A DNA stretch of 64,000 nt from Chytridium lagenaria (lineage: Eukaryota > Chytridiomycota > Chytridiomycetes > Chytridiales > Chytridiaceae), in the NCBI GenBank assembly GCA_025449115.1, contig JAHLKC010000128.1, positions 1-64,000 on the forward strand. The letters are read 5' to 3'. The notes beneath the pieces are model-generated. The model did not search any database. It was not told the DNA's origin and worked only from the letters and a program-made list of their open reading frames with translations. How positions within the stretch are numbered: position 1 is the first letter of the stretch; each line of letters opens with the position of its first letter. Of the stretch, positions 10,177-20,899 are shown one piece after another. The position numbers and the translations under genes were made by a program.

Positions 10177-13100
10177 ATGGGCAACGGTGCATCATCTTCA
10201 GAGAAAGGCGTCGCAGGAGGCCCCGATGCCTCCAAAGCCAAGCAATCGCCAGCCCAGCTTTCTTCTCTGCCTCCAAAACACCTCGCTCAAAAAGTCCTCA
10301 CATTGCGAGGCGACTCTACGCTTCATTATGACCAAACCATCAAACTCAGTGACATCACATCCTCCATTATACATGATGGTCAAGTCCCTCCCATCCCGTC
10401 TCTTCCTCAACGTGACGTTGAGTTGTGGAATGAGGTGACTTGTCATGCGAAACGATGCAACGCGTCTGCTACAATGGATGTGCGGAAAGACGATTTGGGG
10501 AAATTGAAAACAATGTTGAAGGATGGTCAACTTGGAACCGTTCTCGTGACGGGGTCGTCGGGGTTAGGCAAAACAGTTTTAGTATGTCAAGCTCTCAAAC
10601 ACTTCACATCCCCAGCAAGCCCCTGCATCATTCTTCGCTATATTGGGATGACACCATCGTCATCGTCATCTCTGACATTATCCCAATCTATCTGCCACCA
10701 ACTCTGCAGTCCCCAACCAACGCACGATGGCGATATTCCTGCGAAACTCGTGGACGCCGTCACCATGTTTCTTGCAACGTGTTCGCGAGGTCTCTTGATT
10801 GTACTGGAGGGACTCGATCAATTTAATGAACCACGTGATCAGGAACTTGGATGGCTGGTTCCGTTTCTATCCAATGTCTCAGCAACGCCACGCGTAAAAG
10901 TCCTTCTCACAGGTCTTCCAACACCTCTCAGTCCATCCGAAAAAGCCATCACAAGGGATATCCCCAACCTCTTCCACCTCCAACTCTCTCCCTAACCGAC
11001 GATCAATGCATCGGGTTGATCACAACAACAAGCGGTCCACCAACACCTTCACAAACCAAACTCCTCAATGCAGCATTCACGGTGTCACGTCAGCAACTGT
11101 CAGGCATGTCCCAATGATGGCGACGCTCCTCGCCACCACCTACATGGACGGGTCAACCCCACTCCCGTCATACCTCCTGCAACCGCTGCGGAATGCTTCG
11201 AAGCTTGGTTAACGGCGTTTGGAAGTCAGGTTGAAGACTGTCTCACCTGATGCTGTCACAGTTCTTCAAATTGATCACTTTATCGCGGGATGGGCTTGCA
11301 GAGAAAGATTGGAGACGATGGTCCCAACGTCACCTCTACTTTTTGAAGTTATGCGGAAGACGGGGATGTTAAGGAAGGGAGGTGGGGGTGGGAACATCGC
11401 GTTGCGAAGGATGTGGCGTTTTATAGGTATTTTGGGGGAGGGACGGTGGGGACCGCGAAACTCCTTGGTGATACATAAAGACTTTAGACGATAAATCAAG
11501 GATCGCGAGGGAACTTCCGAGGTTATTAGCGACGAGTGAAGGGTGGGAAGGGGTTTTGGGGGTTTGTTCGCCGGGTGTTGTAGAGAATTTTGTGGAGGGT
11601 TGTGGGAGTTGTGTGGATGGCTTTATGGAGTTGCAAAGGTTGAGCGTTATGGTTGGTGGGAAAAGTTGTGGAAGTTTAGACGCGACGATGAAGGCATTTG
11701 GAGCCTTCGAAAGACTTTAATGGTTTCTGTGATGTGATGTTGGCGTTAGGCCGGGGTCTTGATAAGGCGATTCAAGAAAAGGTAGGGTATGGGTGGTGGA
11801 TGCAGATGTCAAGAATGACGTCCAATGCGTTGATGAAGAATTTGGATGGTGTGAAAGGTGAAGCCGGGGAGGTATGTAGCGTTTGTTGGGGAGGAGGGTG
11901 GGATGTGGAAGCAGGGAGTTAATGCCGCAGAGTGTGGATTTGGTGGGAATTGTGAAAGGGAAGGAGGTGACGAGGTTTGGAACTTCGAGGAATGGACGGG
12001 TTGTTGTGGCGGTCGTTGGGAAGATGGAGGTTCGAGGGTGGGATGCGCATACATCAAAAGGTACGTGTGCTTTATACGTGTCAATCTACGGTTTTCTTTA
12101 AACTTTAAAAGTTATCTGCAATTCTTTTTATTCCAATTACATCTTTTGCGGTTGACTTTAACTTTAAATGCTTTCATCTGCTTGCCTTATATATTAGTAA
12201 CCCTTCTTATTTTATGTTTCGGTGTTTAGAATTGTGGACAACAACGTTAGAAGAACCAATTGACGCGCTCGCCATATCACCGACGGGATCGCTTGTCGCG
12301 CTCGGAACGAGTTCCGGGATATCCATCTACACCGCATTAACGGGTACAGCGACCGCGATCGTAGCGCCGTTAGCCGGTACGCCCTCTGGCAAAAACAGAC
12401 TCCGCATTCAACATCTCGCTTTCCTCCAAACCAGCCAAAAGGTGTCTCTCCTTGCTTCGTCGCGGTTTGGTCAATTTTTTAAATGGGATGTAGGGGTGGA
12501 TGGATCTGCGCCTGATATTGTTGTCAGAGAAGATGATGGGGTTGAAGAGGGACGACCGGATGATCATGTCAGTGCGAGGTTTTGTGTGAGTTGGGATGGG
12601 GGTGTTGGGGTTTGGTGGAGAGAGGGAGTAGCGGGGAAGATGATTGTGAATGCGTATAGGTTGGAGATGAAGGAGGGCGGTGGTGTTAAGCAGGATGTTG
12701 AGAAGAAGCTGACGAAACCTGGGTTGAGTGTGTCGACGCAACCCCTTGTGAGCAGGTCGAACTTAATCCTGGTAGATTTGTGGAAAAGGACGGATGTGGT
12801 GGCGTGTGGGAGTTACCCCTTTGTGCCATCGCCAGACAATACGCGGCTTATCGTCCGCACAAAAACAGGGGTATCAAGTACATCGCTTCAAACCGGTGTG
12901 GCGCAATGGTCGACGGATGTTTCGTCGTTTGGTGTTTCGGATGAGTTAGTGAATGTGATGTGTCTTGGACGTCTTGTCATGGGTGTAACAAAGGGTGGAT
13001 GGGTTGTTGTGTCAGATGTTGAAACTGGATCAGCTTTGTTTCGTGGACGCGTGGGGATAAAGGAGGAGGAGGAGGTTACTGCATCCGCTTTAGTGGAGCC

Positions 13101-14416
13101 TGACGCGTCGGTGAGATCATATGGTCATATAGTGGTGTCGACAAGTCTTGGGAGATTGACGTCGGTGAGGTTGCCTTGCGCGTGGGTTATACAATGTGTT
13201 TCTGGGAGTGCGGGAGTGGTTCCTCAAGGGTTTCAATGGTTAGGGTCGAAACCTGTGGAAACGTTGGCCTGGGCGAGGGATAAGACGGGGTTGATGGTTG
13301 CGGATGGGATTTCGCAATGCAAGACGAGGCGGATAGGACTTGCTCTGGGAGGTACCGTACCAGCGCTTGTGACTTCGAAAGGTGGCGACGCGGAAGATGG
13401 GCATGCGGTGTTGGTAGCTGAGGTTCAGATTCAAAGTGGTGTTGCCACCTTACGGGTGTCGTCTAGCGGGAAAATTGTATTGACACCACGCGACCCGGCT
13501 GCAGCGACATCTCCGATTGAAGCGTTAACCAGCAATCCAGCCATCATTCACCCACATGGGGCGTCGATCATATCCGCAACTATTGACGAAGGCAAAAAGA
13601 TCATTATACTTGATGCCAGCGGTTCCATAACTCTTTACGCACTCCCCACTACGCTTACACCGGATCCAGCGCAACCCGAAGCAAACATATTAACCTCGTC
13701 TTGGACGTTACGTTCTCACGTCGATTCTCTATTGGTGTAATATGGCACCAGCCACGGCGCTAAACTTTTACGTGGTATCAACACTCGGACAGGTTGCAAA
13801 ACATAAGTGGCGTCCGGAGACTGGGTTGGCAACTTTTTTTGAAGAAGGGGTGGCGAAGGTGAAACGTGCGCCGCCGCTTCCACCTCCACCCGTTGCAGAA
13901 CAGCCAGTGACAGATGGAACGGTTGCACCTTTACTAGAGCCAATATCCCCGCCTGTCCTTCAACCGTCAAAGCCTAATCGAATCACGGCATGGTCGGCTT
14001 CGAAAGACGGTCGCGCTTTAGTGCTTGGGGACGCATTGGGGATGATCCATGTCATCCCGCTCCCAGAGCTAGCGTCACCTATAGAGAGTATAGTGAACGT
14101 GTCGATTCCAAATGCGCACAATTCTTCCATATCCGCGGTGAATGCTGTTCCGCTTTCGATGTTGAGTGGAGGGGGCAACGTGGGGACGGCTTATCTGGTT
14201 GTAAGTGGAGATGTAGAAGGAATTGTCGTGGCTTGGGAGGTTTATGTTTCGGCGGGCGGGGAAAAGTTTTTGACGTCAAAGGCGATGGGGGCGGTGTACG
14301 TTGGGGCGAAAGTAACTGCTTTGGAGGCTATTGAAGGAAGTGAAGGGCTAAGAGTGGCGGCGGGTGGTGGGGATGGAAGAATTAGTGTTTTTGCGTTAAA
14401 AGAGGAAATGCGATAG
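10177..14416 (+). CDS. STAND/NACHT-like P-loop NTPase with C-terminal beta-propeller, frameshifted
   Basis: The protein starts MGNGASSSEKG, an N-myristoylation-like sequence. An NTPase domain follows at about 10480-10990: Walker A GSSGLGKT, Walker B LLIVLEGLDQF and a later PRVKVLLTGLP strand. The layout matches STAND/NACHT ATPases. The middle (10990-12060) is coding but broken into several frames, for example at 10990 (a CT dinucleotide), 11115 and 11180. A recognisable block is DDKSRIARELPRLL at about 11490. A 169-nt intron at 12061-12229 joins VRGWDAHTSK to ELWTTTLEEP. From 12230 to 14416 the frame is mostly open, with one shift at 13738, and contains WD40-like blades (ALAISPTGSLVALGTSSGIS; RITAWSASKDGRALVLGD). 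The propeller could sense a ligand and the NTPase act as a switch. Whether it is immune-like or flagellar is open. Confidence 0.7.
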
Positions 14417-14483
14417 GACAAAATAGCGTTTTCGTTAAATGTTTTGTATTTTTATTTATGCACGTCATGTAAAACGTATTACA

Positions 14484-15419
14484 TTAATTGATTTTGATGA
14501 GTTCAACTTCAAAAGTCAAGTCGGATTTGGCGGGGATCTAATGAAAAATTATTTTATAAGGAGAACTAATGCCGAAAAACAAAGGACAGAGGGGTGTTGG
14601 TACTCACCACTGGAGGATATCCACGCTCACCATACTAAAAATAAAGTTTAGCTACTTTGGAAATGGAAACCCTTTTTATCTCACCGCGTAGTCGTAAGTC
14701 ATTTCAAGCTTGGCCTTTTCGCCCAAAGACATCAGCGGAACGCCCTCATCCCAACCTTTTTTTAAAAAAAAGATTTTATTAAACGATATGCGATTAACGG
14801 CATACAAGAGATTATAATGGAGAACTATGACTTAAAGAATATGAAACGAGGAAAAAAAAAAAAAAATAGCATTTGAGATTGAGAAAACGAGCATGAACCT
14901 TTGATAACGTGGCCAACTCCAATGTAAGTGACAAAAGGCTCGTTACGGTCGACAGAGGAGTCGAATTTGTTTCCATTCTTTGTCAACTAAAAGAATTAAT
15001 GTAACTTGGCAGGTTTCTAAAAAGAAAATAAAGCTAATAGAAGGTGTTTTGCTTACAGTTCCCGTGTCTAAGTTTTTACAGAAAAATGATGTATTGAATT
15101 ATATACACAGAAATAATTAGTAAATTTAAGCCGTGTAAAAACAAAAAGAAATGCTAGAATTATTCTTACAATGCATCGTAACTTTGTCACCCTAAGCATA
15201 TCTCATCAATATAATTACGTTTGATTTTTTTTATTTCTAATTTTCTGCATGAAGAAGGATTACCTTTTTAGGGAAGTCCTTCCCATTCCCCTCACGCAAA
15301 GTGATCTTCTTTACACCAAACGCGATGAATGATGTAGAGAATGAGCGAGTGGCAGTAGCAGTAGCAGTAGCAGCAATGGCAGTAACAGCACCCTTTACAA
15401 CTCTTTGGAGTCCAAACAT
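14484..15419 (-). CDS. FKBP-type peptidyl-prolyl isomerase with mitochondrial-type presequence
   Basis: Seven exons give exactly 142 residues with no frame error: 15419-15264, 15191-15170, 15067-15057, 14986-14899, 14755-14685, 14634-14608, 14537-14484. The FKBP core is standard: GDKVTMHYTGTLT, NGNKFDSSVDRNEPF, GVGHVIKGWDEGV, LGEKAKLEMTYDYAYGERGY and SDLTFEVELIKIN. It should catalyse proline cis-trans isomerisation and bind FK506/rapamycin-type ligands. The first 38 residues are basic and Ala/Thr/Ser-rich with no acidic residue (MFGLQRVVKGAVTAIA..., then RSFSTSF), which suggests import into mitochondria. Exon 3 is only 11 nt. The gene is convergent with the STAND gene (67 bp between stops) and divergent from the first GH26-like gene. 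Confidence 0.92.
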
Positions 15420-15893
15420 GACTGACTAAAGAATAATGGCTGTATCTGACAGAGAGGTGGTTTTTTTCTTTTTCGTTTTCAAGACAATTCTCTTTACGAA
15501 ATAAATAAATAATCATTAATTATTATTTGATTTAATTTGTTCTTCTTGCCCCTTCTCATTTGACCAACAACGACCCCATCAATGTTACACAAGGGTAGTA
15601 CTAAATTAATTTTATATCTTTTCTTCCTCCCATCCTTTTTCCTTCAGCCTTCTTCTTTTGTGCCCCAGAAATAGAAACTGCACCTTCTTCTTCCACTTCC
15701 ACTTCTTCCACTTGCGTCGTCACTAGTGCGTTTGTGGTGTGTGCACGCATTCATTACGCCAGACTACGTCTCTTTTACACTGCATCCTCCCTTCCCCCCT
15801 TCATTCATTCAAGTTTATTCATCTCTCCTCACTACCTCAAAGAAAGAAACCACTATTTCGACTTGGGTAGGAAAAGCCTAAACTCTCGCAAAG
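15420..15893. promoter_or_regulatory. shared divergent upstream region of FKBP and GH26-like copy 1
   Basis: These 474 bp separate two divergent starts, so they must hold both promoters and 5' leaders. The half before the GH26-like gene is pyrimidine-rich (cttcttcttccacttccacttcttcc), as in many fungal core promoters. I cannot name specific binding sites. Confidence 0.5.
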
Positions 15894-17716
15894 ATGGGTC
15901 GCTCAGGGAGAATCATGTTCTGCAACTGTCTGTTCTGGACAAAAGTCTTTATTGCATTGTTTGCTGGCAACATCAGGCATTGCATACTTTTCATGGAAGG
16001 TCTATGATCTCAGGCGATACGCAATCGCAAACCCCTCATCTCTTGGCGGAGGCAACGTCGACTTGTTCAACTTCACCGCCACACAAAATACTCCAATCGC
16101 CATCCCTACGCAGACGGACGGTACCGTTGCTCAAGAATGCAATGCTGGTCAGAATGGTCTTGCAAGGCTTCAACCTCCCTTTGGAAAGCTCATGTTGGGA
16201 TACCACCTTAACTGGCTTACGACACTCCCTCTGGGATCAGGAGTAGAATTAATAACAGATCGCCGGCTGTTGTGTGAGTTTACCATAATTACTCATTTGC
16301 TTGTTATAATCCATCTGCACTTCCTTGATTTTGTTGCCCATCGTTATTAATTTTACGTCTCTAATGCTTTAAAAATATCTGCCTCTTCAGGAATGCGTTT
16401 ATGCAATTGAACATGGACAGGGCTCAACCATTTGACTTTGACATGCTTGCTTGGCACGGTGCCGAGGTCAGGTTGACCAAGGGTATTCTCGAGCTCACCA
16501 TCGAGCCCGTTACCGACCTTACCCGTATCCCGGATTCTTTGTACGATGAAATTGCTAGGAGAGTTAGGGATGTCAATGTAAACCAGGGAGTTCCCGTTCT
16601 TCTCCGTTTCGGTCACGAAATGAACGGTGAGATTAGATTTTGGAGAGACAGGAAAGGAGTAGCATCAAGAGATCTTTAAGCTTGATGGCTACTCCATTGT
16701 ATCCGTTACTCACACACATCTCTCTCTGAATAGGTGACTGGGTTATCGCCTACGGTTACAAGCCGATTGAATACAAAAATGCCTTCGTTAAAATGGCCAC
16801 TGCCATTCGTCAGTACACCAACTTGACTGGTTAGTAGCTTCTCGCCAATGTTATCTTTTTGAGTTCGTTTTCCGTCTCACGTCTAATGATACTTACCTTG
16901 ACAATAGCAATGGTTTGGGCTCCCAACATTGGTATCCAATATCCCTTTAATGCCAACATTGGAGAAGGCAGTGCCCCGAAGCCCGCTCCAGGTTCCCCTA
17001 ACTTTCATTGCTTTGGACACTGACCGTAACGGCGAAATCGCCATGGGAGATGATCCCTATGAGCCGTTCTACCCTGGAGACGAGTGGGTGGACTGGGTCG
17101 GACTTTCTATCTACTTTTACCCCGCAAGCGTTACCAACGACAACATTGAGCTTCCCGCCGACGACTACTTCCGTCAACAGATGAACATTGAGAGGCCTGA
17201 TTACATGGTTCCAGTGGAATTTGCCAACAACCCTGCCTGGGTTAGTATGCAGCAGTTCTACCGTCGTTACGCCGAAGGAAGAGGAAGCCTATGAGTGAGT
17301 TTTTCTTTGTTTATTTCCGTTCTTGTTGAGGTTTACTTAACATCATTCCCTTTCCTTTTTGTTTTTTTAGTGTTGCCAGAGACCGGAGCACCTTTTGTCC
17401 TTCAAACCGGTATAGTCGGAGCTGATACTGTCGGTCGGCCCGCCGACCCGGGTCTTGGCGCTCTTGCGATCAAGAGGCCTGGTGGCAGCAGGTGTACAAC
17501 TCTCAAGTTATCCAGACCTGGCCTTACCTCAAGCTCATGGTTCAATTTGAGGAGCAAAAGTTCCAGGCTGGAAAGATTTTGAACTTTGCAGTCACTAACA
17601 GCACTCAAGCGGATGTGCTTCCCGCTTACAACTCATATCTTGATACCGTTAGAGATATTATTATCCTTGGTACTGATATGGCATTTGCTTGTGATGGTAG
17701 CATTAAGCTTGTTTAA
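15894..17716 (+). CDS. GH26-like glycoside hydrolase, membrane-anchored, copy 1
   Basis: A short basic N-terminus (MGRSGRIMFCNC) leads into a hydrophobic segment (TKVFIALFA..., SGIAYFSWKVYDLRRY), so a type II anchor is likely. The catalytic domain carries the GH26 acid/base motif LRFGHEMNG, followed by DWVIAYGYKPIEYKNAF and MVWAPN, and a later LPETGAPF whose Glu could be the nucleophile. GH26 enzymes cleave beta-mannans or mixed glucans; the substrate here is unknown. Introns: 16274-16390, 16627-16733, 16830-16907 and about 17293-17370. Single-base shifts occur near 15960, 16220, 17003 (an extra T) and around 17285; the copy at 18800-20533 shows what the intact order should be. An EF-hand-like loop lies at 17016-17051. 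The gene uses many C-ending codons. Confidence 0.82.
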
Positions 17717-18799
17717 TGCTATTATCTATCTTTCGTTTTTGTTTTCCTTTTTTTTTCTTAAATCGTACCTCAAAACATCATTGTTTAACCTTTTTTTCGT
17801 CACCTTTATTTTCACTTTTTTTTGTACTCGTTTTCCCGAATACTCATTCCCCTAAAAGCATTTCTTTGGTTTTGGACATTTTTCAAGTTTAAAAGTACCC
17901 CTCCTTTCAACACAAATCAAAATGTGCTCCTTTTTTTATACATGTCCTTTATTTCGTTTTATCTTGGGCTTAACGCCTCTCCCACCGCTCTCATCTATTT
18001 TTCTTATCCTCTCTCTGTGAGATGAAGTAAGAAATTATTTCTTTTTACGTTTAAAGCATGCTGTTACCTTTTTGCGTTTTTCGTGAGTGTTTTTCCATTA
18101 TGATACGATTTTTTGTTTCCCCCCTCCCCCCGTTCCTAGTCGTTCATGACATTGATCGCTGCCTCCTCCCCTCTTCTGTTTTGTCGCTGTTTCATCAGTC
18201 GCTCGCGTTTTTATCTTTGTCGACCGTTTTTATTTTCTATAAAAGAAAGAATCGAGTATACCTTTTGTTCATCTGTAATTAGTTTGAGGTTGTATGGGTT
18301 GTGTTGTAGCTGAAATGTCCCACCACGTATCATATAAAGGTTTCAACATTATATATATATCTGCGGTGCTGTCATTACGCCATATGTACCACTTCATGCT
18401 ACAATGGCACCACTGTGCAAGCAAGTGGAGTAAGATATTATAAGCGTTACATTGGTACTCGTCACTAATCTTCAAGTGAGCTGTATAATTTAAACCAAAA
18501 AAACCCAGCAAATTATCGCCTTAATTTGTCTGCCCAAACCCCGTATGAAATTAAGTTATTGAGACGTTCGTTAGAATAGAAAAAAACGGAGATGTAAAGA
18601 TACATGTAGTGGAGTGGCTTAACAGGGGAAAAAAACAAAATAAAAAAAATACGAAACAACGTTAAAAATGACCATAAAAAAGAAAGGCCAAAGGTTGGGC
18701 GGACGGACAATCATGAAAAAGGGTGGAGAGCGAAATGGAAAAACAAAAAATGAAGATGGATATGTAAGTGTCGTTCGTTTCACCAACAAATTAACTCAA
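17717..18799. other. intergenic region between convergent GH26-like copies
   Basis: The stretch is T-rich at the left and A-rich at the right, as expected for two convergent 3' regions. I see no gene. It is the centre of the inverted duplication, but its two halves are not obviously complementary beyond base composition. Confidence 0.55.
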
Positions 18800-20533
18800 T
18801 CACCTCAACACCACACTCCCATCACACTTAAACTCCATATCCCTCGCCATAACCAACGTCCCCTCATCTCCTCCACAAACCCATTAAACTCCTCCAAGAT
18901 CCCAACCCCACTCGCATTTGTCACGGCCCAACTCTGAAACTTCCGATGCTGCCATTTGGTCTCCTCAAACTGAACCGCGAGCTTTAGTTTCGGCCATTAA
19001 CGATATCGTGTCCCTGGACCACATTTGCGTCCACCACGCTTTCTTGATGGCAAGCTCACCTTGACGGTCGGGGACACGTTGGAGGAGGTCGTCGACGAGA
19101 ACAAAGGGGGGCACCGGTTTCAGGGATCATCTGGAAGAGGAAGAAGTTTAGATCCATGTCAAAGAGCAAAATGAACGAAACGACAGAATTGCTTTTCTTT
19201 TAAAAACAACTCACCATTGGTTTATTGCGTTGACGGCAAAACCGATCATAAAAAATCCAGCATCGCCCGAAACGCCTCCCAAGTCATATTCGCGGCAACG
19301 CGACCTGATTCTCAAGATCCACAAGGTTCATCTGTCGACGAAGGTACTCTGGCGATGGAATCTCATCGTTGAGATTCGGGCGACCCGATCCAACCCTTGA
19401 CTATCTGCCAATGGGTAAAAGTAGATAGAAAGGCCCACCCAGTCAACGTGTTCGTCCCCAGGGTAGTACGGGAGGTAAGGGTCATCGCCGGGTGCAATGA
19501 CGCCGTTATTGTCGGTGTCGAGTTCACGGAATTCGGCGGTGCCGGGACGGGGCTTTGGAGCGGAACCGTCACCTGGGGCGGCGTTGAAGGGGTATTGGAT
19601 ACCGACGTTGGGAGCCCAAACCATGGCTGATGAATAGATAATAAGATTAAATATTAAACATTCAGGTAAGTTAACTAAGTCATGTTATAATTAGGAGACA
19701 CCATACCAGTCATGTTTGTATATCTTCGAACAGCATCTGCCATTTTAATAAACGAAGTCTTGTAAGAAATCGGACGATATCCATACGCCAGAACCCAATC
19801 ACCTAAACCAAAAGTCAGCCCGAATATCACAGATAAAGACGCCAAACCATTCATCTCATGTCCCCATCTCAAGAAAACCGGAACTCCCTTTTCAGAATTA
19901 ATCGCTCTCAACTCCCTGGCGACTTCATCATAAAAGGTATCGGGGATCCCGTCAATATCGCTGACAGGTTCAAGTGTGAGTTCCAGTATTCCCCCAACTT
20001 TCTGAACCTCGTAACCATGCCAGCGGAGAGAGTCGAAATCAAAGGGTCGGATCTGAGTCATGTCAACCTTCATGAATGCGTTTCTAAACACAATGTTATT
20101 TTGGCATTACGAAAAGAGTGTGCAAAAGAGGTAGCTTCCAAGGACTTGGCAAAACAGAAATAGAGGGGAAAACTAACATTACAGCGGGTGCAACCCTTCC
20201 CAATCGATTCGTGATAGCCGTCGGGTTATCCACCTCCCAATTCAAATGGAATCCCATCATCATTCTCCCTCTATCAGGAATCTCCAACCTCGCCAGCCCA
20301 TTTTCATCATGATAGCATTGCGTTGTAGCGGTCCCGTCCGCGTTGGTTGGAATCGGAATGGACCCGTTGTTTCGAATGACAGCGGATCTGCGGAGGTCTG
20401 CTAATGCGTATTGACGGAGATCGTAGACGCGGATAGAGCAGAAGAGGATGCCGGAGAGAGCGAGGACGAGGGCAAAGGTGACTTTGCTCCAGAAGAAGCA
20501 ATTGCAGAGGAGCATCCGGGGGGTGCGGGACAT
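18800..20533 (-). CDS. GH26-like glycoside hydrolase, membrane-anchored, copy 2
   Basis: This paralogue of the 15894-17716 gene lies on the opposite strand. The N-terminus MSRTPRMLLCNCFFWSKV followed by a hydrophobic stretch mirrors copy 1. Conserved blocks are MMMGFHLNW, RPFDFDSLRWHGYEV, GGILELTLEPVSDIDGIPD, FLRWGHEMNG (acid/base Glu), GDWVLAYGYRPISYKTSF, MVWAPNVGIQYPFNA, YPGDEHVDWVGLSIYFYP, PETGAP (candidate nucleophile) and a final KCDGSVVLR. Introns match those of copy 1 in position, including one splitting NG-DWV (about 19803-19848). The 3' third (18800-19400) contains several frame breaks, more than copy 1, so either errors cluster there or this copy is beginning to decay. The motif residues are intact. 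Confidence 0.78.
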
Positions 20534-20899
20534 TTTGGCGGGAGGTGGGAGGCTGAAGACGTGGGTTTGTTGATGCTGGTTTCGGACGTGCGAAGAACGG
20601 CAAGGAGTCAGGGTTACTTCGCTCAAGGCTGTTCTGTGGAAAGGAAATTAAGACCGTCAACTGAGATGGAGTCCTCTTGTATCGCTTGTAGTGTGGAAGG
20701 TCAAGTATTTCTTTGATGACTCCGTATGTGTGATGGCGGTTCTTGAATTTGTCGCGAGGCGACAAGTTGCATGCAAGCAAGGGTCAATCAAAGACAAGGG
20801 TCAAGCCAAAAAATAACATACAATAAAAAATAAAAGCCTTCTGAATTGGAATATATTCTATTTATGTACAAGGCTTTTAATTATAGCAAAAAGAATAAA
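20534..20899. promoter_or_regulatory. upstream region of GH26-like copy 2 and 3' end of SPAG17
   Basis: This gap holds the promoter of GH26-like copy 2 and, at its right end, the terminator region of the SPAG17 gene on the same strand. No further gene is visible. The region around 20820-20880 is AT-rich with an aataaaa stretch that could serve polyadenylation. Confidence 0.45.
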
